From positions 462,394 to 526,393 of the forward strand of contig JALHOL010000002.1 in assembly GCA_022843025.1 (NCBI GenBank): a stretch of 64,000 nucleotides of DNA, written 5' to 3'. The notes beneath the pieces are model-generated. The model was not told the DNA's origin. It was given only the letters and a program-made list of their open reading frames with translations, and did not search any database. The DNA comes from Paracoccaceae bacterium (lineage in GTDB: Bacteria > Pseudomonadota > Alphaproteobacteria > Rhodobacterales > Rhodobacteraceae). Positions 46,528-54,925 of this stretch are shown here, piece after piece. Numbering within the stretch: the stretch's first letter is position 1; each line of letters starts with the position of its first letter. Made by a program: the position numbers and the translations under genes.

Positions 46528-46695
46528 ATGACCCTGCTTTCCAAAACGCTGCTGGCCAAACCGATGATCCTGATCCCGCTGCTGGCCGTGCTGGCGACCG
46601 CCGGTTGCGAAACCTTCAAAGGCGCTGGCCGCGATCTGCAAGGCGCAGGCAGCACCGTGACCACCACCGCGGCCGAGGTTCAGGCCGACCTCTGA
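46528..46695 (+). CDS. entericidin-like lipoprotein
   Basis: 55 residues from ATG 46528; ATG 46513 is also in frame. The signal peptide ends in LATAGC; the mature part CETFKGAGRDLQGAGSTVTTTAAEV resembles EcnA/EcnB, short membrane-active lipoproteins expressed in stationary phase. No antitoxin partner is visible. Confidence 0.72.
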   Translation: MTLLSKTLLAKPMILIPLLAVLATAGCETFKGAGRDLQGAGSTVTTTAAEVQADL

Positions 46696-46891
46696 TCGCA
46701 GCGCGGGCGGGGGCAACCCCGCCCCTGCCCCGCCCGATCCCACGGCCCGCCTGCAAGCCCCCGCGCATCGCGCACAGACACCAAGATTTTCCCGGACAAC
46801 CCCCGCATCAGGGTGTTAACACTTGCAAACCGGCACATCCGCTGCCGTCCCCACACCACCGGCCCAATCCGGCCCGCACAAGGATCGCCCG

Positions 46892-47038
46892 ATGCCCGCA
46901 CCGCTCGCCAAAGCCCTCGCCACCCTGCTGACCCTCGCCACCCTCTCCGCCTGCGCCCCCCTCATCGTCGGCGGCGCCGGAGCCATCGTGGTGGACGAAG
47001 CGATCGAGCAGGATCAGGGCGGGGACGGGTTGTTTTGA
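46892..47038 (+). CDS. 48-residue lipoprotein
   Basis: ATG 46892 with AAGGA upstream. The signal peptide ends in LATLSAC; the mature part is APLIVGGAGAIVVDEAIEQ and an acidic tail. It belongs to short Rhodobacterales lipoproteins of unknown role. A GTGTTAACAC palindrome lies at 46813-46822 upstream. Confidence 0.6.
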   Translation: MPAPLAKALATLLTLATLSACAPLIVGGAGAIVVDEAIEQDQGGDGLF

Positions 47039-47069
47039 AGGGGCGGGCGGCGTTCACCCCGCGAAAAAC

Positions 47070-47098
47070 GTAGGGTGCGCGCTTTGCCCGCACCCTAC
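47070..47098 (+). terminator. 10-bp hairpin after the small lipoprotein gene
   Basis: GTAGGGTGCG and CGCACCCTAC pair perfectly around a nine-base loop, followed by AAAG. It could terminate transcription and marks the edge of the AT-rich island; similar GTAGGGTGCG hairpins are common dispersed repeats. Confidence 0.5.
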
Positions 47099-47179
47099 AA
47101 AGCGGCCGCGGCACTTTGTTGTGGATGGTACGCGCCTCAGCCTGAAAGAAGCGCATAAGTTATCTTTTGCTGATCAAAA

Positions 47180-47602
47180 TCAGCGAAGAACAACGGACAA
47201 ATATTGAGTACAAAAGATAAATGTAACAGCAGATCCAACGCCTGATAGAAAGACTTTCTTTGTTTTCAAGGGAACGCTCTGTGATCCTTTCGACAGACCA
47301 AACAACTGAAATACGAAAGTGATCGCAAGAATGAATGATGGGACGAGATCTTCCAAAAGACTGCCGCGAGTAAGAAAGTTAACATAAGCAACAGCTAACC
47401 CCACAAATGAAAAGAAGATAATTTCGAAAAACGCAACTCGCCTAGATTCATCGGAAAAATTCACCATATATGCCACCATAGACGAATAGGCTAGTGCTAC
47501 GACAAACATTGGAAACACGTGAATAGATGACAGCAGAAGACCGCGCCCCGCCACCCAGAGGGTCGACAAAATCGTAACATCAGCATTAGTCGCGATAGTC
47601 AC
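47180..47602 (-). CDS. unknown four-helix membrane protein of AT-rich island
   Basis: 140 residues with no family I recognise. Four hydrophobic segments are visible (about 20-46, 58-77, 84-104, 117-136). Its base composition and codon use (AT-rich third positions such as AAA, GAT, TTT) are clearly unlike the neighbours. It starts two bases after the stop of the secreted protein gene upstream, so the pair is an operon. A late-acquired pair with an envelope role is the simplest reading. Confidence 0.65.
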   Translation of the reverse strand: MTIATNADVTILSTLWVAGRGLLLSSIHVFPMFVVALAYSSMVAYMVNFSDESRRVAFFEIIFFSFVGLAVAYVNFLTRGSLLEDLVPSFILAITFVFQLFGLSKGSQSVPLKTKKVFLSGVGSAVTFIFCTQYLSVVLR

Positions 47603-47604
47603 GA

Positions 47605-48105
47605 TTATCCCCTTCCACTACAAGCATTACTCGCGTAGCATTCTGCGATCATAACGTCTGCATCTTCACTAGAATCTTGGTATAATTCTTTAAAATCATC
47701 ATAAATTTTAAAATATGGACTGGTAAGCTTGTTTTCGAACAAACAGTTCCTTCTTTCTTCTTCGATTTGGTAACTTAGATCTTCGAACCTGTTTTTTGAT
47801 ATTACACCGTTCTTGTGATCCCGATTGATCCTCCTTTCAACAACTTTGAGATCTTCGCAAATCTTCTTTATTTCCTCGTTAAGGCCCTCAAGCACACCAA
47901 TACGAAATCTCTCATGGTCGCGCTTAAACTCGATCAGCGCACGAATACGTGGCTCAGCTTCGCCAATCTTTGGGAACGCCTCAGACATCTCTGCGCGCTT
48001 AGCTGAAAGATCAATAGAGGCCGGAAGGTCATACGTTTCTTCAAAGCCATCTGCACTTACCGAAAGTGGAAGAAAGCAAAATGCCAGTAAACAAAGAATA
48101 CGCAC
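47605..48105 (-). CDS. unknown secreted coiled-coil protein of AT-rich island
   Basis: About 166 residues from GTG 48105, which has GGGAG upstream and gives an immediate signal peptide ILCLLAFCFLPLSVSA; ATGs at 48147 and 48228 would delay it. The mature protein is charged and helical (FKRDHERFRIGVLEGLNEEIKKI, ERRINRDHKNG), with four Cys (CEDL, NCLF, ECYASNAC). It is probably periplasmic. It precedes the four-helix membrane protein by two bases. No known domain is evident. Confidence 0.6.
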   Translation of the reverse strand: MRILCLLAFCFLPLSVSADGFEETYDLPASIDLSAKRAEMSEAFPKIGEAEPRIRALIEFKRDHERFRIGVLEGLNEEIKKICEDLKVVERRINRDHKNGVISKNRFEDLSYQIEEERRNCLFENKLTSPYFKIYDDFKELYQDSSEDADVMIAECYASNACSGRG

Positions 48106-48313
48106 GATTGGACTCCCAGTTTTCCCCAAAAGTGGACCATGTGTCATGCGCGCTGGAGATCCAAACGGACACACCTGCACTTCATTCTTGGGTAATGTAT
48201 CCCAAGAAATCGAAAAAGAGGCTATCAAAATTCTAACATGCGTCAGAAAAGCTGACGCGTTACCTCAGAAAGATTAAGAGGCCAGACTAGCGTATTGAAA
48301 ATAATTACTTTTC

Positions 48314-50113
48314 TCACCCATCCATCTTCAGCGCCGAGATAAACGCCTCCTGCGGGATCTCCACCTTGCCGAACTGGCGCATCCGCTTTTTCCCGGCCTT
48401 CTGCTTGTCCAAGAGCTTCCGCTTCCGCGTCGCGTCGCCGCCATAGCACTTGGCCGTCACGTCCTTGCGCATCGCTGACAGCGTTTCGCGGGCGATCACG
48501 CGGGCACCGATGGCGGCCTGAATCGGGATCTTGAACATGTGCCGGGGGATCAGCTCTTTCAGCTTTTCCACCATCGCGCGGCCCCGCGCCTCGGCCCTAT
48601 CCCGGTGCACCATCATCGACAGCGCATCCACCGGTTCTTCATTCACCAAGATCGACATCTTCACGAGGTAATCCTCGCGGTATTCGGAAATCGTATAGTC
48701 AAAGGACGCATAGCCCTTGGTCACCGATTTCAGCCGGTCATAGAAATCGAACACCACTTCGGCCAGCGGCAGGTCATAGACCACCATCGCCCGGTTGCCC
48801 GCATAGGACAGGTCCAGCTGGATGCCGCGCCGGTCCTGACACAGCTTCAGGATATCGCCGAGGTATTCGTCCGGCACCATGATCGTGGCCTTGATGCGCG
48901 GCTCGGTGATGTGGTCGATATAGGTCAGGTCGGGCATATCGGCGGGGTTGTGCAGATCGCGCACCTCGCCGTCTTTCATGTGCAGCTTGAACACGACCGA
49001 CGGCGCGGTGGTGATCAGGTCAAGGTCATATTCCCGCTCCAGCCGGTCACGGATCACCTCAAGGTGCAACAGGCCCAGGAACCCGCAGCGGAACCCGAAC
49101 CCCAGCGCGGCAGAGGTTTCCATTTCCGAACTGAAGGACGCGTCATTCAGTTGCAGCTTTTCGATGGCGTCACGCAGGTCTTCGAAATCGGCCGCATCCA
49201 CCGGGAACAGGCCGCAGAACACCACCGGCTGCGCGGGTTTGAACCCCGGCAGGGGCGTGTCGCAGCCCTTGCGTTCCGAGGTGATCGTATCGCCCACGCG
49301 GGTGTCACGCACCTGTTTGATCGACCCGGTCCAGATGCCAATCTCGCCGGGGCCAAGCTCTTCGATATCCACCATCTGCGGCTTCAGCACGGCCAGCTTG
49401 TCCACGCCATAGACGGCATTGGTCTGCATCATCTTGATGCGGTCGCCCTTGCGGATCACCCCGTCGATGACGCGGATCATGACGACGACGCCCAGATAGG
49501 CATCATACCAGCTGTCGACCAGCATCGCCTTCAGCGGCGCGTTGCGGTCACCCTTGGGCGCGGGCAGGCGGGTGACAATCGCCTCCAGCACATCGGGGAT
49601 GCCAAGGCCGGATTTGGCCGAGATGTTGATGGCCTCTGATGCGTCCAGCCCGATCACATCCTCGATCTGCTGCTTCACGCGTTCCGGCTCGGCCGCGGGC
49701 AGGTCGATCTTATTCAGCACGGGCACGATCTCATGCCCCGCATCCAGCGCCTGATAGACGTTGGCCAGCGTCTGCGCCTCAACGCCTTGCGAGGCGTCCA
49801 CCACCAGAAGCGAGCCTTCAACGGCGCGCATGGAGCGCGACACTTCATAGGCGAAATCCACATGGCCGGGCGTGTCGATCAGGTTCAGGATATAGGTCTT
49901 GCCATCCTTGGCCGGATATTCGATCCGAACGGTGTTCGCCTTGATGGTGATGCCCCGCTCCCGCTCGATATCCATGCTGTCCAGCATCTGCGCCTTCATA
50001 TCGCGCGCAGCCACCGTCCCGGTCATCTGGATAAGCCGGTCGGCAAGGGTGGATTTCCCGTGGTCGATATGCGCCACGATCGAGAAATTGCGGATGAGGT
50101 CAAGCTGGGTCAT
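48314..50113 (-). CDS. lepA: elongation factor 4
   Basis: 599 residues from ATG 50113 (ATG 50122 also in frame). G1 [14 protein letters not shown] (about 14-22), G3 [12 protein letters not shown]4 [11 protein letters not shown]5 SAKSGLG; the LepA-specific C-terminus is seen in [27 protein letters not shown]. LepA remodels stalled ribosomes. It is downstream of nothing on its strand; the AT-rich island lies beyond its 3' end. Confidence 0.97.
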   Translation of the reverse strand: MTQLDLIRNFSIVAHIDHGKSTLADRLIQMTGTVAARDMKAQMLDSMDIERERGITIKANTVRIEYPAKDGKTYILNLIDTPGHVDFAYEVSRSMRAVEGSLLVVDASQGVEAQTLANVYQALDAGHEIVPVLNKIDLPAAEPERVKQQIEDVIGLDASEAINISAKSGLGIPDVLEAIVTRLPAPKGDRNAPLKAMLVDSWYDAYLGVVVMIRVIDGVIRKGDRIKMMQTNAVYGVDKLAVLKPQMVDIEELGPGEIGIWTGSIKQVRDTRVGDTITSERKGCDTPLPGFKPAQPVVFCGLFPVDAADFEDLRDAIEKLQLNDASFSSEMETSAALGFGFRCGFLGLLHLEVIRDRLEREYDLDLITTAPSVVFKLHMKDGEVRDLHNPADMPDLTYIDHITEPRIKATIMVPDEYLGDILKLCQDRRGIQLDLSYAGNRAMVVYDLPLAEVVFDFYDRLKSVTKGYASFDYTISEYREDYLVKMSILVNEEPVDALSMMVHRDRAEARGRAMVEKLKELIPRHMFKIPIQAAIGARVIARETLSAMRKDVTAKCYGGDATRKRKLLDKQKAGKKRMRQFGKVEIPQEAFISALKMDG

Positions 50114-50488
50114 GGCGCGCATATAGCCTGTCCCACAAGGCGCGGAAAGCCCCCCGCGACGGGCGTTTTGCGGCCAAGGCGCACTGATTTGCCCCGGATC
50201 TGCCCCGCCGCTTCATCTTGGCCCAAATACCCCTGCCACGCCCGCCACCCCGCGCCCCCGCCGGGCAGGGCGCGCGGCCACAATCCCCCCCGCCACCGCC
50301 CCATCTGGTGGCCCTGCGCCACCCGACACGCCCCATCTTGCGCCGCGCACGCCCGAACTGCCGAATTGTCGCGCCGTGGCCTTGGGGAATTGAAAAAAAC
50401 CCGCCGAATCGGCATAGTCGCCGCAGAAAAAACGATCACCGCAGGGGGCGTGCGCTGCACCGCCTTGCCGGGGACAAGAGGCAGAGAA
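50114..50488. other. 375-base divergent gap with dispersed repeat
   Basis: It holds a copy of the dispersed motif at 50211-50232 and a putative promoter TTGAAA-N17-CATAGT (50390-50418) for the next plus-strand gene. No further gene is visible; the middle is C-rich. The lepA promoter on the other strand cannot be placed. Confidence 0.5.
50390..50418 (+). promoter_or_regulatory. putative promoter TTGAAA-N17-CATAGT
   Basis: TTGAAA at 50390-50395, 17-base spacer, CATAGT at 50413-50418, about 70 bases before the secreted protein's ATG at 50489. Confidence 0.4.
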
Positions 50489-50803
50489 ATGAAAACCGTG
50501 CTGTTCTGCGTGGCATTGGCCGCGCTGGCCCTTCCCGTTTCCACCGCCCCGGCCTCTGCCGGGCAAATCGAACGCGCCTGCCTGCGGTCCGACCGCGACG
50601 CCGCCAACCGCAGCCTGTGCGCCTGCATCCAGCAGGTCGCCGACATGACGCTGCGCAGTGGCGACCAGCGCCGGGCAGCCGCCTTCTTCCGCGATCCCGA
50701 CCGCGCGCATGAAACCTGGATGTCCAAGCGCGACGGGGATGATGCCTTCTGGGAACGCTACAAGAATTTCGGCGCCACGGCCGAGGCATATTGCGCCGGC
50801 TGA
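50489..50803 (+). CDS. conserved secreted protein of Rhodobacterales
   Basis: 104 residues from ATG 50489 (AGAGGCAGAGAA before it). A signal peptide (1-25, ending ASAG) precedes IERACLRSDRDAANRSLCACIQQVADMTL, with AAAFFRDPDRAHETWMSKRDGDDAFW and a final CAG. Four Cys suggest disulfides. Homologues are sometimes labelled arginine transporter, but nothing transporter-like is present. Function unknown. Confidence 0.72.
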   Translation: MKTVLFCVALAALALPVSTAPASAGQIERACLRSDRDAANRSLCACIQQVADMTLRSGDQRRAAAFFRDPDRAHETWMSKRDGDDAFWERYKNFGATAEAYCAG

Positions 50804-50821
50804 CGCGCCCGCTGGTTCAAC

Positions 50822-51280
50822 TCAGTCGCGCACGGCCTTCAATTCCGCAATCAAGCCCCGCGCCGCATCCTCGATCATGTCCAGCGTGCGGTCATATTCC
50901 CCCGTATACCACGGGTCCGGCACCGCATCGCCATGCTGCGGCGCATGGCGCAGGAACAATTCCGGCTCTGCCCCGCCCTCCGGGCGCAGGGCCTGCAAAT
51001 CGCGCAGATTGGCGCGGTCCATCGCATAGATGCGGTCAAAGCGGGTGAAATCCTCGCGCGTCACCTGCCGCGCCCGCAGGAGTGACAGGTCATAGCCCCG
51101 CGCCCGTGCCGCAGTGACGGCGGGCGGATGCGGCGGCTCGCCCGCATGCCAGCCGCCCGTGCCGCAACTGTCCACCTCAAGGGTCAACCCCTCGGCCCTT
51201 GCCATTGCCCGCACCACGCCCTCGGCCGTGGGGGACCGGCAAATATTGCCCAGACAGACGAAAAGGATGCGCTTTGCCAT
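50822..51280 (-). CDS. low-molecular-weight protein-tyrosine phosphatase
   Basis: 152 residues from ATG 51280; ATG 51316 is an extension. The catalytic loop VCLGNICRSP gives C9-X5-R15, and the acid DPWYTGEYD is near residue 125. Substrates may be phosphotyrosine proteins or arsenate; the arsenate-reductase Cys trio is not evident. Convergent with the secreted protein gene. Confidence 0.9.
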   Translation of the reverse strand: MAKRILFVCLGNICRSPTAEGVVRAMARAEGLTLEVDSCGTGGWHAGEPPHPPAVTAARARGYDLSLLRARQVTREDFTRFDRIYAMDRANLRDLQALRPEGGAEPELFLRHAPQHGDAVPDPWYTGEYDRTLDMIEDAARGLIAELKAVRD

Positions 51281-51344
51281 ACCCCAAGGGATGGCAAAGC
51301 GCGCTTGGCTTGGCAAGTGCGCCCAGCCTAATGATCGGGCCTAC

Positions 51345-51383
51345 AAATCAACCCGGCAAATCAACCCGGCAACTCAGCCGGCC
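51345..51383. repeat. tandem 13-base repeat AAATCAACCCGGC
   Basis: Two exact units (51345-51357, 51358-51370) and a diverged third (51371-51383), between the phosphatase start and the PCu(A)C stop. Confidence 0.8.
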
Positions 51384-51386
51384 AGA

Positions 51387-51908
51387 TCAGCCGCCCATGC
51401 CATGGCCGCTGTGGTCATGGCCGTCGCCATGATCCATCATCATGCCACCATCCTCGGGCTTGCGTTCATTGTCGACTGTGGCCTCGATCACCACCTCGCC
51501 CGCCCCCTCGAAGGTCAGCGTCACGGGGAAGGTGTCGCCATCCTTCAACTCGCGCGTCAGACCCAGCAGCATCACGTGATCGCCGCCGCGCGCCAGCGCA
51601 TGCATCTCACCCGCCGGGATGGCAAAGCCTTCCTCGACATGCAGCATCTGCATCACGCCATTGGCGTCTTCCTTGTGGGTGTGCAACTCCACCCGCTCGG
51701 CCACATCGGATGCTGCGCCCAGCAGACGGTCATCCGTGGTGGTGTTGTTGTGGATCATCAGAAAGATCGCGCCGGATGCGCCAACCTGCCCGGTGCTGCG
51801 GGCATAGATGTCATGCACATGCATCCCCTCGGGGTGCTCTTCCGCCGTGGCGGGAATCGACAGGAACAGGGTCGCCGCCAAGGCGGCAAGGGAAAGACGG
51901 AACGTCAT
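51387..51908 (-). CDS. periplasmic copper chaperone PCu(A)C
   Basis: 173 residues with a signal peptide (1-22). The copper site H(M)X10MX21HXM is seen as LHTHKEDANGVMQM and EMHALARGGDHVML. It also has a His/Met/Asp-rich C-terminal tail (HGDGHDHSGHGM) for extra metal. PCu(A)C delivers Cu(I) to the CuA or CuB site of cytochrome oxidase with Sco. The DUF2946 gene is upstream by 46 bases. Confidence 0.92.
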   Translation of the reverse strand: MTFRLSLAALAATLFLSIPATAEEHPEGMHVHDIYARSTGQVGASGAIFLMIHNNTTTDDRLLGAASDVAERVELHTHKEDANGVMQMLHVEEGFAIPAGEMHALARGGDHVMLLGLTRELKDGDTFPVTLTFEGAGEVVIEATVDNERKPEDGGMMMDHGDGHDHSGHGMGG

Positions 51909-51954
51909 GGATCATGTCCTTGTTGGTCTGTGAAAGAAAGCTCAGGCTTGCAAG

Positions 51955-52302
51955 TCACAGAAACAGGGGCGGTCCGCGCGCCGTGGGCCGTGGCGCGACC
52001 ATGGGATGGGCATCGGGGCCGGACAGCCCAGCCCGGACCTGCGCCATCCGCCCCATCGGGCGCGCCACCTGCGGCGCGTCGGGCGCCACACCCGCCGCCA
52101 AGGTCAGGCATTCCGGGCAATGATGCACCACCGGCAACGGGTCGCCAAAGGCATCCAGCGTGATGACCTCTTCGACGCCGGGTGTGCCGCAGATCACGAT
52201 CTGCATCGCCCCTGCCGCCCGCATATGCGCCACCGCCGCCGTGACCGAGGTCAGCGACAACATCAGCGCAAGACAGACAAAGGAGACCAGACGCAGCATC
52301 AT
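51955..52302 (-). CDS. DUF2946 protein
   Basis: 115 residues (ATG 52302 or 52299). The signal peptide is followed by MQIVICGTPGVEEVITLDAFG and VVHHCPECLTLA, the DUF2946 signature with a CxxC-type pair and two His that could hold copper. It lies upstream of PCu(A)C on the same strand, so co-transcription and a copper role are inferred. Confidence 0.82.
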   Translation of the reverse strand: MMLRLVSFVCLALMLSLTSVTAAVAHMRAAGAMQIVICGTPGVEEVITLDAFGDPLPVVHHCPECLTLAAGVAPDAPQVARPMGRMAQVRAGLSGPDAHPMVAPRPTARGPPLFL

Positions 52303-52366
52303 CCGCCCCCTCTAGCGCAGCCGGGGCGCGCGCGAAAGAGGACCATTCGCCGCTTGGCACAAATGC

Positions 52367-52403
52367 GAAAGGCCCCGCTGCGGCGCGCGCAGCGGGGCCT
52401 TTC
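52367..52403 (-). terminator. strong terminator of rpmB
   Basis: Perfect 16-base arms (GAAAGGCCCCGCTGCG and complement) with a five-base loop; on the minus strand the arm ends CCTTTC. It lies 18 bases after the rpmB stop. Confidence 0.85.
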
Positions 52404-52420
52404 GGAAACCGCGACAGGGA

Positions 52421-52708
52421 TCAGGCGGCAGCCTGAGCCTTGGCAATCTCTTTCTTAATCTTCAGGGCGGTGGGCGACAGTTCGTCATCCTTCGCCTTGG
52501 CGAGGAAGGCATCCAGGCCGCCGCGATGGTCAACCGACCGCAGGCCAGCTGCCGAAATACGCAGCTTGAACGATTGCCCAAGCACGTCCGAGATCAGCGT
52601 GACCTCGTTCAGGTTCGGCAGGAAGCGGCGACGCGACTTGTTGTTCGCGTGGCTCACGGTGTTGCCGGTCATCGGGCCCTTGCCCGTCAGTTCGCAGACG
52701 CGCGACAT
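52421..52708 (-). CDS. rpmB: 50S ribosomal protein L28
   Basis: 95 residues. [30 protein letters not shown] start and [19 protein letters not shown] are standard. It has a Ala/Lys tail. The downstream terminator is strong; upstream lies the long palindrome shared with the meaB 3' end. Confidence 0.97.
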   Translation of the reverse strand: MSRVCELTGKGPMTGNTVSHANNKSRRRFLPNLNEVTLISDVLGQSFKLRISAAGLRSVDHRGGLDAFLAKAKDDELSPTALKIKKEIAKAQAAA

Positions 52709-52838
52709 CGTCGTGTTCCTTCGTGTGTAAAATGGACATCCCCCGAGTCACCCCGGGTGTCCGAATTCGATTTGGGGCGTGTAAGGGCAAAGCCCGCCCC
52801 CGTCAAGCGACCCCGAACAGGGGTTCCGTCTCCGGGCA

Positions 52839-52893
52839 TGATTTTTCGCAGGAAAATCGTCGGCCCGGACAACGATTTTCCTGCGAAAAATCA
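52839..52893. repeat. 22-bp perfect inverted repeat, AT-rich, locus 2
   Basis: Arms at 52839-52860 and 52872-52893 are exact reverse complements, with an 11-base GC-rich loop. Each arm itself contains GATTTT/AAAATC, so it can also form two small hairpins. It lies 45 bases beyond the meaB stop and upstream of rpmB. Confidence 0.85.
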
Positions 52894-52937
52894 GTCCGGC
52901 CCCCGCGCCCCTCATCGCTGCGACCCCAGTTCGCGAC

Positions 52938-53939
52938 TCAGTCCAGCCCGCGCAGCATCTCGGCCGCCGCCGCCTCTGGCGTCAGCCGCCCGGCCTCGAC
53001 CTCGGCCCCCAGATCGGCCAGCCGACCCCGCGCCTGACCCTGTGCCAGCACGGCCAACAGGCCCTGCCGCACCTCTTCCTCGAACCAGTGCCGCGCCTGC
53101 GCCGCGCGCCGCGCCTGCCAATGCCCGTGCGCCTGCCGCCACTCTGCCAGCGCCTGCATCTCTGCCCATGCGGCCGCCAGCCCCTCTGCCGCCAGTGCCG
53201 AAACGGGCATCGCCTTGGGAAACCCCTCCGGGTCCTGCGGGCGGCGGCGCAAAAGGCGCAAGGCCCCCGCATAATCCGCCATGGTGCGCAGCGCGGCGGG
53301 TTTCAGGTCACCATCCGCCTTGTTCACTAGGATCAGGTCCGCCATCTCCATGATCCCGCGCTTCACGCCCTGCAACTCATCCCCCCCCGCCGGGGCCAGA
53401 AGCAGCAGGAACAGATCGCAAATCTCGGCCACCACGGTTTCCGATTGGCCCACCCCCACCGTCTCGATCAGCACGATGTCGAACCCTGCCGCCTCGCACA
53501 GCGCCACCGCCTCGCGCGACCGCCGCGCCACGCCGCCCATCTGCGCCTGACTGGGCGAGGGGCGGATGAAGGCGCGCGGATCGCGGGTCAGTTGCTCCAT
53601 CCGTGTCTTGTCGCCCAGAATCGACCCGCCCGACCGGGCCGAGCTTGGATCGACCGCCAGCACCGCCACCCGTTTGCCCTGCCCCGTCAGCATCAGGCCG
53701 AAACTTTCGATGAAGGTGGATTTCCCCACACCCGGCGTGCCCGACAGGCCCAGCCGAAGCGCTTGCCGCCCCGCCGCCGCCTGTCCCGGTGCCCGCAACC
53801 GCGCCAGCAGGTCCAAGGTTTGCGACCGGTGATCGGCCCGCCCGCTTTCCACCAGCGTGATCGCCCGCGCCAGCGCCCGGCGATCCCCCGCCGCCACGCC
53901 TTCGGCCAGCGCCGCGATGTCGTTGTCCCTGCCGGCCAT
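52938..53939 (-). CDS. meaB: methylmalonyl-CoA mutase-associated GTPase (MeaB/ArgK)
   Basis: 333 residues from ATG 53939 (GGGGGAC upstream; ATG 53981 and 53996 are alternatives). Walker A LSGTPGVGKSTFIES (about 65), DPSSARSGGSILGDKTRM, ETVGVGQSE and NKAD define MeaB. It protects and reloads adenosylcobalamin on methylmalonyl-CoA mutase; the mutase is not in the window. Confidence 0.93.
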   Translation of the reverse strand: MAGRDNDIAALAEGVAAGDRRALARAITLVESGRADHRSQTLDLLARLRAPGQAAAGRQALRLGLSGTPGVGKSTFIESFGLMLTGQGKRVAVLAVDPSSARSGGSILGDKTRMEQLTRDPRAFIRPSPSQAQMGGVARRSREAVALCEAAGFDIVLIETVGVGQSETVVAEICDLFLLLLAPAGGDELQGVKRGIMEMADLILVNKADGDLKPAALRTMADYAGALRLLRRRPQDPEGFPKAMPVSALAAEGLAAAWAEMQALAEWRQAHGHWQARRAAQARHWFEEEVRQGLLAVLAQGQARGRLADLGAEVEAGRLTPEAAAAEMLRGLD

Positions 53940-54101
53940 GCCGTCCCCCGGATCGTCCCACTTGGCCCCCGCGCCCGTCATGTGAAATTCACACAACTGT
54001 GGGGCAGCCGGTCTTTTGTGCCCGACCCACGCGGGTTATGCCAGTGCCGCAACCGGCGGCGGCGCGATTCCGGCCCCGCCCCGATCGTAAGGCCGCCGCT
54101 G

Positions 54102-54872
54102 ATGCAGACGACCGCCCGCCCTGTTGCCCCCGCTTCCCCCCGCGCGCTGGCCCTCGCTGCCCTCGCCTCTCTGACGTTGGCCCTTGCCGCGCCATTGCCC
54201 GCACAGGCACAGACCGCGCAGGAAAGCGGTCAGTTCGATCTGGTGATGACGGGCATCACCGCCGCCAAGCTCGATTTTTCCGCCAGCCGGCAAGGCGACG
54301 CCTACAGCGTGACGGCAAGCTTCACCTCGACCGGCCTTCTGGCGCTGATGCGGCGGATTGAGTTCACCGCGCAGGCCGAAGGGGCGATTCAGGGCGACCT
54401 CCCCCGCCCCACCCGGTATGCGGCGCAGGCAAAAGCCGGCCGCCGCTCGGGCGAAACGGTGATGGATTACACCGATGGCGTGCCACTGCTGCGCGTGGAC
54501 CTGCCAGCCCGCGAAGCGGCGGATTGGCAGATCGACGCCGCCACGCAGGGCGGCACCGTGGACCCGATCAGCGCGCTCTACCTCACCCTGCGCGACGTGT
54601 CGCCAGGCGCGGAATGCAACCGCCGCTTCAAGATGTTCGATGGCCGCCGCGCCACCGAACTGACTGTCGGCCCCTCTCGCCCCGGCGAAGGCGGCACGGT
54701 CACCTGCACCGGCGAATATCGCCGCATCGCAGGCTACCCGCCCGAGGATATGGAAGACAGAACACGCTTCCCCTTCACCCTCACCCTTATGCCAGCGGAG
54801 AACGGCCTGCTGCGCGTGACCGAGGTGGAAATGGACAGCCTCATCGGCAAGGCAAGGCTGATCCGCCGCTGA
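54102..54872 (+). CDS. DUF3108 periplasmic protein
   Basis: 256 residues with signal peptide (1-36, ending AQAQ). The domain runs FDLVMTGITAAKLDFSASRQGDAY, FTSTGLLALMRRIEFTAQAEG, DPISALYLTLRDV with two Cys. DUF3108 proteins are predicted periplasmic beta-rich proteins, possibly in envelope biogenesis. It is divergent from meaB. Confidence 0.86.
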   Translation: MQTTARPVAPASPRALALAALASLTLALAAPLPAQAQTAQESGQFDLVMTGITAAKLDFSASRQGDAYSVTASFTSTGLLALMRRIEFTAQAEGAIQGDLPRPTRYAAQAKAGRRSGETVMDYTDGVPLLRVDLPAREAADWQIDAATQGGTVDPISALYLTLRDVSPGAECNRRFKMFDGRRATELTVGPSRPGEGGTVTCTGEYRRIAGYPPEDMEDRTRFPFTLTLMPAENGLLRVTEVEMDSLIGKARLIRR

Positions 54873-54925
54873 ATCTTCCCCCTCTGCCCTCTGGCCCAAA
54901 GCCCCCGCCCCCGCGATAAGGGGCC

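Noticed and set aside
47180..48105. Prophage remnant or IS element
   Set aside because: No integrase, transposase, phage structural gene or flanking target duplication is visible; only composition differs.
50489..50803. Arginine transporter, as homologues are sometimes labelled
   Set aside because: A 104-residue secreted protein without membrane helices beyond the signal peptide cannot be a transporter.
51345..51383. Short tandem repeats as a CRISPR-like array
   Set aside because: Units are 13 bases and directly abutting, with no spacers and no cas genes.
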